From NCBI GenBank assembly GCA_949752735.1, contig OX457042.1:59462297-59526296 (forward strand): a stretch of 64,000 nt of DNA. Direction: 5' to 3'. The notes beneath the pieces were generated by a model that worked only from the letters and a program-made list of their open reading frames with translations, had not been told where the DNA came from and did no database searches. A program made the position numbers and the translations under genes. Positions 11,673-23,853 of the stretch are shown piece by piece. Position 1 is the first letter of the stretch, and every line of letters begins with the position of its first letter. This DNA is from Lumbricus terrestris (lineage: Eukaryota > Annelida > Clitellata > Crassiclitellata > Lumbricidae).

Positions 11673-11975
11673 TCAAGCTCCACCACCCACTCTACCATCG
11701 GTTAGGGACTTAACCCACAGTTCACATTCCTCTTGCCGAGAGTCTAATCGGCGTTGTTGCACAGGTACAAGGTTTAGCTCATCAGCTAACTTAGTCAAGG
11801 TATTACTCTGGCGCTCCATAAATTGTTCCATTGTCACTATTGGTTTATGCATTGAAACTAGGTCAAGCTCTGCCGAGCTGTCTGTCGTTTCTATAGCAAC
11901 ATTTCCTTCTGAGCATCTCTTGTCTTCTTCCTGCTCCACCTGCTCTGCACTGTCTGTGTCACTGTCACTGTCCAT
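11673..11975 (-). CDS. ORF A of retroelement unit 2
   Basis: 100-codon copy of ORF A with a Ser to Pro change in the coiled-coil region. Same TGA followed by the same hairpin. Confidence 0.5.
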   Translation of the reverse strand: MDSDSDTDSAEQVEQEEDKRCSEGNVAIETTDSSAELDLVSMHKPIVTMEQFMERQSNTLTKLADELNLVPVQQRRLDSRQEECELWVKSLTDGRVGGGA

Positions 11976-11982
11976 CTTAGTT

Positions 11983-12844
11983 TGACAGTAATAATCAATT
12001 CACAGTTCTCTTATCTAAGTTTTATTAAACACAGAATTAAAATATATGACTGTCCGTCATTGAATCACAAATAATAATACTCGCAGGCTGATCGATGCTA
12101 ACAATAAAATCACTATTAAGGCCTACACAATTCAATCTATGTCTTTGCCTTATTTAAAATCTATCGGACCAGTTCGCAGAGTGAGCCTTACACATTTGTC
12201 AATTTACACAGATTTCAAGTATCGTTCTATTATAGTAGCGCTATATCTTTAATCTATTATTATCTTTATTCAGGTTCGACTCAGAAATTAGCGTGGCAAT
12301 ACTTCCCTGTCTTCCACAGATAATTTGGACAGTCGCTCCCACTTCTTTCCCTTGTAGAAGATATCGCGTCTTCTGCCAGTGGCCCAAATTCACCATAGAA
12401 AATCGATTCTCCGTCTTAATCGATGCCACAAATATTCACGATCACACGCAGGTGACCAATATTCATGAAGAACCTCGTCTTCAATGTTTCAGAAATCAGC
12501 CGGAGTCGGAAACGGCCGCAAATTACCACAATTCTTAAATTATTCCTGCGCAGGTCTTACTCGCATCACCTCCACAGCCCGACTGACACTTTTCGCACCA
12601 ATCTGGTCTCGGGAGCCAATCCCAGCCCGTTTCCGGCCGCCAAAAAGGGTCGCTTACGATGCTAACCAGCAAACGATCGCAGGTGGTGAAATTTTCCATT
12701 AGAAATGCATGGCAACTGCACAGTAGTCTAAAAATATCGATGACAACATCGATCTGCGCTAAACTTAGGACCTATGAATTCACAATAGAAAAAGATGCAC
12801 TTCTTCAAGTAAGTAAGCAGCTCGTAGCGACCAGGTTCGCTACA
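11983..12844 (-). repeat. LTR copy 3
   Basis: Equivalent of LTR copy 2, followed at 12845 by the polypurine tract, which here has one fewer base. Confidence 0.65.
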
Positions 12845-15321
12845 CCCTCCCCACTTAAATTTCAAATTTACCAGCACGCTGGGAAATTTAGTAAGGCCAC
12901 GGAGGTCGAACCTGAGACATACCACTTAAATGCTATCACACATCTCACAATTTAAAATGTCTCAAAAAGTTATCATCACTATGCAATAGCACACAACTCG
13001 AAACAGATCAGCCATACAACAGCTAAAGTTTTCTAACTAAGACCGATTCAAACTGTCTTAACAGCACATTACTAATTTTCGTTAGCAGAAACTGCCGCAG
13101 CTCTTATTATCAGTACACGTTATCACTTACGACCATTATACAGCAGAAACATTTCCCAAATGCAAGACATGTGAAATGCAGAAGCTCGACATTTCAAAAG
13201 TAAACACAGCAGCATCATTGCACAGTATATGCCAAAGTTCACAACTGCTATTACAAGTTTACATCCATCAAACATGTGACTCTTCGTTTGCTATATAGTT
13301 CTGTTCATCAACATAAGTCAACTAACTGAAATCACTTATTCATCAACAAAACTAGTTTCATATTGAATCCCACAATTCTAAACTACAGCTCTATCAACTA
13401 TGCATGGCCAAAACCATATAGCTTAGTTCCAATACAGACTACAATTATTCAAGCATGTGCCTTCACTCTGGCATCAATTGTTAAGTCTACAACACATACT
13501 TAATTATGCTTAGCAAATAATCGACAATCAATCACACTTAACTACATTCTACTTCCAACAATTGCACGGAACCCTAGCGAGAGAAAGTCCTCTTAACACA
13601 TATAGTCATGCTCCGGCGCCAAATCTTATATTAATTAAATCTACTACATTCTTCACACAACAGTATCCTTTAGAAGAATCTACACCTTAACACAATTTTA
13701 TGGCATTATTATTCTGCTGAATCTCAGACACACACACACACACACACACACAGGATCTTCAACGAAAGACACTACAGAAGTCTGAGGCAACACTCTATTT
13801 ATAGCTTGTCATCAAAAGCTACAAAATAAAGAACTCATCTTCAAGCACACTCAGTCACTCTCATTCACACTATCTTACACTACCACTTAGACATTTGTTT
13901 GATCCTCACAAACAATCTTTTTCTATGGCAATCTGAACCCACAGTTCAGCCATTCTTCAAGCCAAACATAACAGCAATTTACACTTATGCTGTGTTTTAC
14001 AGGCTCTCATCCTGTCTATACCAAAGCCACTGCTAGTGAGTAAGCAACATCAGATCATAACCTTAGGCAACCAATAATGCATACCAACATGCACACGTTT
14101 CATCATTACATCAAGGCTAGGCTACCTGGAACGAAAAAGGCATTACTGCTTACTCAAGCATACCTAAGGCATAAGGGACTTATTCCCATATCCTTAGTAG
14201 TCTATTACATTACAACCCCTAGGAAGTAGTCTAAGACTGGACGAACACATCGTCAATAAACCTCAGGCCCAGCCCCACCATTGCATGTAATCTCCACTGC
14301 CTGCTACACAGTGATTCTGCCTCTAAGTCTATAATCTAACTTATTCACTAACTCTCAGGGCGATGCTTACAATTGGGTGCTCTACCAAATCTTACTATAC
14401 AATCTAGCACCACATCTTCAAGTTACTCATTCATCCATTCACAAGGCTGTCATTCAACTTCACACAGAATGCAACTTACTTCTACCATAGCATATTATAA
14501 TCATAACCTTTTAACTTGCAATCATTATTATGCAATTAACATACAGGCACAACATCTGCCCTTCTTCGTGGCAACAAGAAAGCAATTCTAATATTTTTAA
14601 ATCCAGTTTAGCAACTAAACATTTTATTCAACCTAAAGGACTAACACTTAGGCATTACATTGGAGCTTATACCTGCTAAATGGTCTTGTGACCTCACATT
14701 ACACTGTATCACTTTCATGTAATTGCCACTAATTGCTACTAAACACTTATTCTAAAATCATTCACTGAGATCAGACACACACAGAATATATGCACAAGAA
14801 ACTAAAAGAATGTATCCTTACATCACCTATTCATCAAAAAGCAAATAAGCCAGAGAACCTCACTCTTCTCTCTTCAAGTATCTCGTCGCCATTATACCAC
14901 CTGGAGGGATATACTACGAGACAAGTCCAAGTATGTTTACTTGGTTATCTCCTTCCTTTTCACTATTCTCTATTATTCATCTCATCTACATAGTTACTTT
15001 TATCTAACAATCATCAGAGGACACACATGTAATCTGAAACACTTAAGCTACACTTCACACGAATAAAACTATGCACTCTCACATAACATATATCATCATA
15101 TTACACTTCATTACTGTAATCAACTTTCACATAGTTACAACAGTAAGAAAGCACAAGATATCACCGCACACTAAAATAAACATGTAAACCTACATCTCGA
15201 GGTCACAGGTATATATATATCATCAAAAACAACAACTAAAGCAGAGAAGATTCTATTCTCTATTCGCAAACCTTGTCGCCATTATGCGACATAACTACCC
15301 ATCATATCACATTACACCACA

Positions 15322-16533
15322 TCAACTAGCTTGCCACAGTCTCGCCAACATTGCGAGTCTGTTTCCTCCGGTGAGTCTGGTCATCTGGTCGACATCAGAC
15401 TTTTGACAGCGAGTGACATTTCGGAGTGACACCGACTCTTTCACTCGCACTGATTCAGTAGATGACGTCACTGGAGGAAGGCAAGTTCCACCCTGGGAAG
15501 GACCATTGGAGTCGACTCGGAGATGCACATCCTGTTGATGTGGACTTCGGGCTACCACCTCGACGGGGCAGAGATTTTCGAAGCGAATGGACTGGACAGC
15601 AGTCTTCTTTGGACACGAAGCTTCCGGTTCGACAGTTTCTGTTTGCACGACACCGATTTCCTGCACGCTTTTCATTTCTGGTGACACTGTTCGAATTTCG
15701 ACATTCGATTCACTGTTCGTTTCAATGTTCGGAGAATTTCGCAGGTCACCGACAGTTTGTTTTGCTCGCTGACACTGTTTCAAACTGTTTCTGCAAAGAA
15801 CGTTCAGCCGACAGTTCAAACGAGATTTCACTTTCTCGCTCGACGGATCAGCAACTGAGTTCTGCACTTTCTCAGCAGCTTCTATCTTTTCTGTGCTGGT
15901 TGATGGCGCTACCGTACCACCAGTTGAAGTTTGATTTTCAGCAGCAGCTTGCACTGCTGGGAAAGAAAGACTGACAGTCTCTCTTTCAGTTGTTTCCTGA
16001 CAGTTATCTTGACAGTTCATACTGACTGAACTGTACATTTCTGACGATGGATGTAGTTGCATGACCTTGACAGAATTTTCCAGAACTGTGCTCGTCATGG
16101 GCCACGGTTGCATCTGGATCGGAAGAGAAACTGCCTCCGCGTAGACAGAGAAAACTGGAACAGGTGGAACCATCTTCGGACTGCATGGCGCATATATGGG
16201 CTGACCTGTTGCCCAATGTACGGATTCATAGCTGTGCGTGACCTGGGTTTCCGACGACAGGAAAACCATCGATATGATCGGTCGACTCGGAGCAGATGTA
16301 TACGCGAACATCTGTGGAACCGACGCGAAGACTGGGAGGGTTCTCCCGAGTTCTGTTTTCGACTTGCAGAGCAGAGCATCAGGATCAGCCGAGGTGACTG
16401 AAGCGATCACTTGTGACAGCGTTTTACTCGGTGACCGGAATTCTTCTGTTTCAGGAACCGACGGGGAAGGGAAGGTGGCAGCCCGAGGAATGACAGTCGC
16501 TGAATGGCGAGGATGTGCATCCCATGTCACCAT
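15322..16533 (-). CDS. ORF C of retroelement unit 3
   Basis: Third copy, intact, with a few substitutions (for example Ile to Met and Ala to Val). It lies downstream of the transposon insertion that breaks ORF B, so in this unit it is separated from ORF A and ORF B by a further 676 bp. Confidence 0.5.
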   Translation of the reverse strand: MVTWDAHPRHSATVIPRAATFPSPSVPETEEFRSPSKTLSQVIASVTSADPDALLCKSKTELGRTLPVFASVPQMFAYTSAPSRPIISMVFLSSETQVTHSYESVHWATGQPIYAPCSPKMVPPVPVFSVYAEAVSLPIQMQPWPMTSTVLENSVKVMQLHPSSEMYSSVSMNCQDNCQETTERETVSLSFPAVQAAAENQTSTGGTVAPSTSTEKIEAAEKVQNSVADPSSEKVKSRLNCRLNVLCRNSLKQCQRAKQTVGDLRNSPNIETNSESNVEIRTVSPEMKSVQEIGVVQTETVEPEASCPKKTAVQSIRFENLCPVEVVARSPHQQDVHLRVDSNGPSQGGTCLPPVTSSTESVRVKESVSLRNVTRCQKSDVDQMTRLTGGNRLAMLARLWQAS

Positions 16534-16831
16534 GTGGTCGTCGCTCAGCAACGAAGAATCCCCCAATTTTCCATCTGAAACTACAAGTCTAGGATTAGCA
16601 CAAGTTTTACCCTCATTTTTCTCTACACCTAACGCTTTTGATTCGAGTTCAAAGCTATGTAGGGGTCGAAGTCAGTGATTTCTGAATCATCATCTTCAAA
16701 TTTATTTTCAATTCCAAATTATTCTAACTAACTTATCTTGTTTTCGACGCATGTAATTTTCAAAGTCAAAATCTCTATACAAAACATTTGTATCATAATA
16801 GTCCATTGTTTGACTATGCAACATGTCAATT

Positions 16832-17507
16832 CGCCGCTCGAGAGTTAGACTGTTCTATGCGACATTTTGGCGAAACGGAGAAAATCGAAAAAGAAAGTTT
16901 AATGACTTTGCATTTTGTACTAAAAACTCTTTGGCCGGACAAAATAGAGCAATAATATTTAGAAAGCATTTATGCAGACATCTGCAACTCTAAAAAATCG
17001 CAACGATTGTGGCTTCTGTCATAAGAAAAGACAATTTGAAGGAGACTTTCGGAATTTGTTCAAATAGAACAAAATATTATTAATTGTTATTATGATTCAT
17101 CATTACATGGAACATTATAATTGTTAGCAAAACGAATTACGACTGTTGTTATAATGTTCTATATGCATGTGCGAATCACAATTCGCCGTTCAGACCACGT
17201 GACCACCGTAATAGAACAAAATAATTCTGGGCTGTACTCCTGATCGCAACTTGTTCTATAATAGGCCTATCCACGTGATTAAATCTTTGCAATATAATTG
17301 GTTGGTTCACATAGAACATTGTAATACCTATCAGTTAGTAAGCATATGCAAATGGAATAAAATAATTCTGTTCTTTTCCTCGTAAAGGCACCATTTCAAC
17401 AGACGGGATTTTGTACCAAGATAGAACAAATTACTCTGAATCGGCCTGTGCACTTAACTCCAATGTAAACAAAAACGCAGATAGAACACTATAATTCTCA
17501 GGCGGCG
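16832..17507. mobile_element. 676-bp inverted-repeat DNA transposon (MITE) inside unit 3
   Basis: Absent from units 1 and 2, so the empty site is visible. The insertion is flanked by a duplicated AATT (16828-16831 and 17508-17511). Its ends are inverted repeats: 20 of the first 25 bases match, both starting CGCCGC and ending at TGTTCT. Inside, short motifs close to TAGAACAAAATAATT recur on the plus strand. There is no transposase frame, so it is non-autonomous. A 4-bp AATT target does not fit hAT, piggyBac or mariner; I cannot assign a superfamily. Confidence 0.85.
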
Positions 17508-18314
17508 AATTGTATTTACTCTTTGACCTTGACCTTGACCTTGACCTTGTAAATCGTTTACCTTCTGACCTTGACCTTGACCTTGTAAATCTTTTGGTCT
17601 AGCACCAAAGTATTTTATCTGTGCATCCCTTCCTCTTGGATCATCTGGTGGAAAAATTTCTTTTCCATTTTTCACTTCTTCCAATATTTCTTCTAATCCA
17701 CTAAATCTGGGATACCTTATTATTTTACCCTTTTCTCTAGGATCTCTTGTACTTTCATCCCACTCGCTGATACTCATTGTTATTTCACCCTTCTCACTGG
17801 AACCAATTGTTATCGGTACCTCTGAACCTTTGACTAATTCCACCCCACTAATTCTCGGGTCATTTGTCACTTCACCCTTTTTGCTAAGACCACTTATAAT
17901 TCCATCCCACTCACTGGAACCAATTGTTACGCTACCCTTTTTGCTAGGACCTTCTTTAGTTTCACCCCACTTGCTGGGACCAATTGTTATTGGTACCTCT
18001 AGACCTTTGACTAATTCCACCCCACTAATTCTCGGGTCATTTGTCATTTCTACCTCTGAGCCTTGGACCATTTTCACCAACCCACTAATTCTGGTACCAA
18101 ATGTTACGCGCGTGCTCTGGCGCGGTTGAGGAAATCTTGGTCCTAGCTCAAGGTAGCTCTTTGAGGTAAAGGGCCTCACTTTACTCTGCAGGGTTTCCCT
18201 AATGTCAATGGTAGTAGGTTCTAGTTCTAACCTGGGGTGTGAGCTTCTCTGGTTACCTTCTTCCTCAGGATGGGCCGAAATTGGACATATGTTCGCGGTG
18301 TCTGTTGAGAGCAC
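17454..18314 (-). pseudogene. ORF B of retroelement unit 3, C-terminus replaced by transposon sequence
   Basis: The frame follows ORF B of unit 1 through the GQ tract, then runs into the inserted MITE at 17507 and ends 17 codons later inside it. The native aromatic and basic tail lies beyond the insertion at about 16690-16831. This shows the insertion happened after the array or its parent copy formed. Confidence 0.75.
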
Positions 18315-18365
18315 GACAGCCCCACTAAATGGGTGCTCATCTGGGTTCGAATCCTCAACATTTCC

Positions 18366-18668
18366 TCAAGCTCCACCACCCACTCTACCATCGGTTAGGG
18401 ACTTAACCCACAGTTCACATTCCTCTTGCCGAGAGTCTAATCGGCGTTGTTGCACAGATACAAGGTTTAGCTCATCAGCTAACTTAGTCAAGGTATTACT
18501 CTGGCGCTCCATAAATTGTTCCATTGTCACTATTGGTTTATGCATTGAAACTAGGTCAAGCTCTGCCGAGCTGTCTGTCGTTTCTATAGCAACATTTCCT
18601 TCTGAGCATCTCTTGTCTTCTTCCTGCTCCACCTGCTCTGCACTGTCTGTGTCACTGTCACTGTCCAT
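18366..18668 (-). CDS. ORF A of retroelement unit 3
   Basis: 100-codon copy of ORF A, same residue sequence as unit 1, with the same TGA and downstream hairpin. Confidence 0.5.
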   Translation of the reverse strand: MDSDSDTDSAEQVEQEEDKRCSEGNVAIETTDSSAELDLVSMHKPIVTMEQFMERQSNTLTKLADELNLVSVQQRRLDSRQEECELWVKSLTDGRVGGGA

Positions 18669-18675
18669 CTTAGTT

Positions 18676-19537
18676 TGACAGTAATAATCAATTCACAGTT
18701 CTCTTATCTAAGTTTTATTAAACACAGAATTAAAATATATGACTGTCCGTCATTGAATCACAAATAATAATACTCGCAGGCTGATCGATGCTAACAATAA
18801 AATCACTATTAAGGCCTACACAATTCAATCTATGTCTTTGCCTTATTTAAAATCTATCGGACCAGTTCGCAGAGTGAGCCTTACACATTTGTCAATTTAC
18901 ACAGATTTCAAGTATCGTTCTATTATAGTAGCGCTATATCTTTAATCTATTATTATCTTTATTCAGGTTCGACTCAGAAATTAGCGTGGCAATACTTCCT
19001 TGTCTTCCACAGATAATTTGGACAGTCGCTCCCACTTCTTTCCCTTGTAGAAGATATCGCGTCTTCTGCCAGTGGCCCAAATTCACCATAGAAAATCGAT
19101 TCTCCGTCTTAATCGATGCCACAAATATTCACGATCACACGCAGGTGACCAATATTCATGAAGAACCTCGTCTTCAATGTTTCAGAAATCAGCCGGAGTC
19201 GGAAACGGCCGCAAATTACCACAATTCTTAAATTATTCCTGCGCAGGTCTTACTCGCATCACCTCCACAGCCCGACTGACGCTTTTCGCACCAATCTGGT
19301 CACGGGAGCCAATCCCAGCCCGTTTCCGGCCGCCAAAAAGGGTCGCTTACGATGCTAACCAGCAAACGATCGCAGGTGGTGGAATTTTCCATTAGAAATG
19401 CATGGCAACTGCACAGTAGTCTAATAATATCGATGACAACATCGATCTGCGCTAAACTTAGGACCTATGAATTCACAATAGAAAAAGATGCACTTCTTCA
19501 AGTAAGTAAGCAGCTCGTAGCGACCAGGTTCGCTACA
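18676..19537 (-). repeat. LTR copy 4, right edge of the array
   Basis: Ends exactly at GGTTCGCTACA with unrelated sequence (GTTACTTATTG) from 19538. This is the only flank of the array inside the window and it fixes the LTR end. A few private substitutions distinguish it from copies 1-3. Confidence 0.75.
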
Positions 19538-19849
19538 GTTACTTATTGTGATTAACTGACTGTTTTGCTGCTTTATTGCCTTCTTCTATCTCCTCTCGTG
19601 AGGTGAGGCCGATGGTACAAAATATTATTGTGGTTGACCCCAGGTGTAAGATTAGGTCAGATAAGATCAGATAAGAAATGGAAGATCTAATAAGATAAGA
19701 TAATTCAAGAATGCTCTGTTATTTCCATGGAAGTTGGCTAATTGTCATCCACAAATTAATCGCATCACACTCTCATCAAGTAGGCCTATATAAATTCTCA
19801 CATTTTCACACATAGCCTACCTCTGAAGAGTAGCCTAAATGACTGAATG
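19538..19849. other. Intergenic stretch, no feature seen
   Basis: AT-rich single-copy-looking sequence between the LTR array and the first foldback element; no reading frame or repeat that I can support. Confidence 0.5.
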
Positions 19850-19857
19850 CATATTTT

Positions 19858-20592
19858 CGGCTCCGTCACATAGCGGCGCAGGACAAAACGGCGCAGTACA
19901 TAGATTATGATACCGGTCTTGTGATTGTTTGCTTATTAAAGAGCAAGCTCAGTACTAATATTATTGAAGATTATGCGATATCGTTCCGGATTCCGGCAAA
20001 GAGGGGAAATCCAAGTCAGAATACCTTCGCTTAAATAGAAGTCGGATTGATACAAAATCATCTTTTCTTAAATGGAAGCTGGATTGATGTATAGCCTAAA
20101 TGTTCTTGCTTAAATGGAAGCTGGATTGATGAAAATGTTCTTGCTTAAATCAAAGCTGGATTCATGAAAATGTTCTTGCTTAAATGGAAGCTGGATTGAT
20201 GAAAATAGCTTTGCTTAAAATTAATGGAAGCTGGATTGATGAAAATATTCTTGCTTAAATGGAAACTGGATTGATGCAGGCATAAATAATTATTCATGCT
20301 TAAATGGAAGTTGAATTGATGAAAATGTCCTTGCTTATAATTATGGAAGCTGGATTGTGAAAATGTTCTTGCTTTATATGGAGGCTATATTGAGGAAAAC
20401 AGTCTTGCATAAATTGGATGAAAAATAATTGATATTTAAATGGAAGTTATATTTATAGTATTAGTATAGGCTATATATTTTAGTATATTTTTGCTGCTTC
20501 TACTATTAAACTACTAAAAACTATTCTTTTTAGTTCAGTTCTACGCCGTTTTGTCTGCACTGTTTTGTCCGGCGCCGTTTTGTCGGCGCACC
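19858..20592. mobile_element. TU-like foldback element 1
   Basis: The right arm (about 20541-20590) holds three units of a 15-bp repeat close to GACAAAACGGCGCAG, and the left arm (about 19871-19900) holds the inverse complement-related copies. The centre (about 20030-20450) is a minisatellite of roughly 35-bp units containing TGGAAGCTGGATTGATGAAA. Flanks CATATTTT (19850) and CATACTTT (20593) match at 7 of 8 bases, an imperfect target duplication. No coding capacity. Confidence 0.7.
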
Positions 20593-20859
20593 CATACTTT
20601 CCATTTAAAACGAATCCAATAGCCTTTGGCTTATGCACATTGAATTCCTCTGTTTAGTTTATTGAACAGTCTTGTATATTTGAAAACTGTTCAATTCAGT
20701 CAACTGTTCAAAGTCCCTTTATTTTTATTCTGACCGACCTTTAAAAATGATATAAATGTGCAAATTAGACAACCGATTTTCTGACTATCAAATTATGTAT
20801 TCGGCCAATAAGTTAATTAAGCAGACGAGTTTAATTTACCTTTGTCGGTAATGATAGAC

Positions 20860-22055
20860 TAGGGTGACCATTTTCTGGCCATCAAAAACCGGGACACTTT
20901 TTGAAAAATATCAATTGTAAGACTTAGGCCTAATTCCTTAACTACAGGGCCACAGGCTTACGATCGAAGGCCTATTTTATAGGCTCAATTAAACCTAATG
21001 CTGAACATAGATTTCAGTGTAGAAATCTGCAACCTGCTCTTGTCGTCAGTGCACTTAGTGCAGCACTCTTTTGCAGAGGCGGATACAGAAAGTTTCGAGG
21101 GGGAGGCAAAGTTTCGGTCATGGACAGGAAAAATTTCGTCTTGCTCACCGAACAAAAATCTGATGACCTTTTTGAGCCATTTGTCGAATTCCCAAGAAAA
21201 TATACTATTTCCCCGCAAAAATAACAGATGACTTTTTGTCGTACAGTGTTCTTAAACCTCTCTACGGACCTCGTGGGGCGTGGAGAGGAGCCTGCGAAAC
21301 TACTCATGGGGAGTAGGTCAACTTTCTGAGCCAGAATAGGTCTGAATAGCTGGTAAAATGTGGAGGGGCCATGACTGGATTTGCTCCCCTGGATCCGCCC
21401 TGCTCTTTTGTACTAGAGAACTATCTCTCAATCGGTGTCCAGTGGGTATAATCTAGTCCAGAGGAAGACTTAATGTTTCTGGAGCACACAGGAGCGTCGG
21501 GTGGTCGATCGCCAATCGAGACGTTCAGCACCGAGCAGTGAAACGGGGTTTGGGTAGGGAATGTGTCCCTGATGATTAAAGTTTTTAAATTTCCACATTA
21601 CACTGACATGTATTTAAGTTGTCGAAGGAAATTGGTCTATTTCAGTGCTGGTATGAGCGGTCGAACGACCATTACGACCCTGGCGCGACCTTTTGGAAGT
21701 CGATATAGTTCTTGAGCCGCCATTTAAATTTTAGGCCTCTAGCCTATTATAAAATCTTTCTCGTTACTCCTTGATAGTTCTTTGAATTTATCAGCTGAAC
21801 TCACTAGACTACTAAAGATGTAATATAATAAATACTCCATATAAATTGACAACTTCTCTTTCGTGACGACTTTTTTAAGGTTACAAACTACACTTTGTTC
21901 TGTGATTTACATAAAACTGACGTTTTCAAGATTCAAATTTTCTTCTTGCCAAAAACCGGGACAATTTGGCCGTTTTCCCTAAGTCTTCGGGACACCGGGA
22001 CGCACCACGAAAAACCGGGACATGTCCCGGAAAACCGGGACGTATGGTCACCCTA
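20860..22055. mobile_element. Non-autonomous hAT-type element
   Basis: Flanked by an exact 8-bp duplication TGATAGAC (20852-20859 and 22056-22063). Both ends are TAGGGTGACCAT inverted repeats, with CCGGGACA motifs repeated near both ends. Eight-base duplications and this terminus fit hAT. No transposase frame. It has itself been hit by another hAT element at 21074. Confidence 0.9.
21074..21402. mobile_element. Nested hAT MITE
   Basis: Exact 8-bp duplication CTCTTTTG at 21066-21073 and 21403-21410. Termini CAGAGGCGGATACAG and CTGGATCCGCCCTG are inverted repeats. The same family is at 23362-23526. Short frames inside are not genes. Confidence 0.9.
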
Positions 22056-22605
22056 TGATAGACCCTTCAAAAGATCGATTATACAACTTTAGAGGCAGAG
22101 CTCACAATTTCATCTTCCTCATCCTACTCGTTAAACTTCATCCCAAGAATGTTATTCAAAACATGTACAGACTATCTTGATTAAGCTTATAAGTTTTAAG
22201 TTGCCATACTGTCAATTTTGCTAATGTAAACTTACAACGTTCTGTCTATTGTTGATTGAATAAAACGAGTATAACACATAAGTCTACTGCAAAACATTGC
22301 AACGAGTGCTGCAAATTATAAAATGAATTTGGAAACCGGAGAAATATAGAACACATCTTGCGATTAAAACATTAAGATAAGACGTAGTTATTTTCAATAG
22401 GCTATTTTTATTTTAAAGAGGATCGTAAAAGATTGCGGAATCGACAAATTGAACACGATGCTACTCCGTCTACTGCGGTAAGATTGTGCGATTAATTATT
22501 TATCTAAAGCAAACAGGATAGTAGGCTAACGAGGTTATTAACATGATCAACTACATAAATTAGGTTCTCAAACTGTGATACGCGTACCTCTGGGGTACGC
22601 CAGGC

Positions 22606-23068
22606 GCCGGTGTAAAGGTTTCAGATTACCCCCTCCTAAACATTACCCCCCTGCAAACTGTAAATTGTGTCAATCATCGCATTTATTGCACTAAAAATAT
22701 AAAAAAAATTCATCCCGCTTCTTGTTTTGGCCTGAAGATTTTCATCCGTCATCCCACTTCGTGGTTTGTTATCAATATTTTCATCTGTAACTAAAATACT
22801 ATTCGCCGCTGAAGTTTAGGCTACATGGAGAAAATGGCTTCGAGGCTATTATTTTTTTCGGATCAAAATATTGATAGCAAACCACGAAGTGGGATGACGG
22901 ATGAAAATCTTCAGACCAAAACAAGAAGCGGGATGATTTTTCTGATTTTTTAGTGCAATAAATGCGATGATTGACGCAAATCTAGTTTCCGGGGGGTAAT
23001 TTGAAACCGGTTTCAAGTTACCGGGGGGTAATGTTTAGGAGGGGGTAATTTGAAACCTTTACACCGGC
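22606..23068. mobile_element. Foldback MITE with near-complete inverted arms
   Basis: Ends are GCCGGTGTAAAGGTTTCA and its inverse complement. Arms of about 190 bp (22606-22790 and 22868-23068) pair over most of their length, sharing ATTACCCCCTCCTAAACATT and TCATCCCGCTTCTTGTTTTG. The loop is about 75 bp. It lies inside GGGTACGC sequence resembling a separate hAT-like end (22565-22605 and 23069-23090). A clear target duplication is not visible. Confidence 0.75.
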
Positions 23069-23361
23069 AAGGGGTACGCGAAAAAATTATAAATAGAAAT
23101 TTTCTTTGAGTTTATGGACTTTGCCTCCATCTTTTTCTATAGCAATGATTTTTAATGCTAACGTTGCAACATCAAAAGCGTCGTCGTTTATTTTTAACGC
23201 TCACCTCAACAGTAGCCTACTATATAGTATTTATCTTATTTATCTTAAGGCCTATTACCATAATTTTGAAACAAATAGCCTAAAACCTGTAGCCTATAGG
23301 CTTAAGTGGTTGAAAGAGCCAACACCAGAAATTCTCAGCGTATTATTGTATTACATAGGCT

Positions 23362-23526
23362 CAAGGGCGGATACAGAAATTTTCGAAGGGGGGGCCAAAG
23401 TCCCATGGAACTACTTTTTGGGGGGGGCCACGTCTACTTTCCGAGCAAAATAGCTGGTCAAAAAAAAGAAATTTTTGAAATGGGGGGGGCCATGGCCGGA
23501 TTGGCCCCCCCCTGGATCCGCCCTTG
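23362..23526. mobile_element. hAT MITE, 165 bp
   Basis: Exact 8-bp duplication CATAGGCT (23354-23361, 23527-23534); termini CAAGGGCGGAT(A/C)CAG in inverted orientation; G-runs internally. Same family as the nested copy at 21074. Confidence 0.9.
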
Positions 23527-23853
23527 CATAGGCTATTGTACAAAAATTAAAATATATTGTGATTTTAATTTGTACGTTTTTGTTGCCTATTATTACATCG
23601 TTGTATTATAGGCTAATGATGTTCTATGTCCCATTGTCCGTTTGCAAGTGGAGCAATAAAGAAAATACTTACTTACTTACTTACTTATAAAGAGCTCAAA
23701 TTACAGGGAGCTGAATTGGTCTAAGGATTAATTTCTGGGCGAGCTTTAATCCGTGGTTTTAAAACTATTTTCTGGTATCAAAAACAAATAAAATTATGGC
23801 CTAAATTTGCGTTTGGAATTGACAAATAGTAAACCGGATATTTTAAATCTGTG

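Larger units (their letters stand above)
1..19537 (-). mobile_element. Tandem array of a non-autonomous LTR retrotransposon: four LTRs, three internal regions
   Basis: The sequence from 1 recurs at 6025, 12053 and 18746, nearly identical apart from scattered substitutions, CA-tract length, a CCTTGA copy-number change and one insertion in unit 3. The last copy stops abruptly at 19537, exactly at the dinucleotide CA ending GGTTCGCTACA. On the minus strand this reads TGTAGCGAACC, preceded in the inner copies by a polypurine run, the hallmark of the 5' edge of a 3' LTR. The array is therefore LTR-internal-LTR-internal-LTR-internal-LTR with shared LTRs, and the left end lies outside the window. 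No reverse transcriptase, RNase H, integrase or protease is visible, so mobilisation would need enzymes from another element. The likeliest origin is unequal exchange between LTRs; an assembly artefact cannot be excluded, though the private insertion in unit 3 argues against a simple one. Confidence 0.85.

Noticed and set aside
1..19537. Tandem gene cluster of duplicated host genes
   Set aside because: LTR ends, polypurine tracts and the exact stop at an LTR edge make it a retroelement array; the ORFs have no introns or host domains.
20030..20450. CRISPR-like array of spaced repeats
   Set aside because: Units are degenerate and contiguous without unique spacers, in a eukaryotic genome; minisatellite core of a foldback element.
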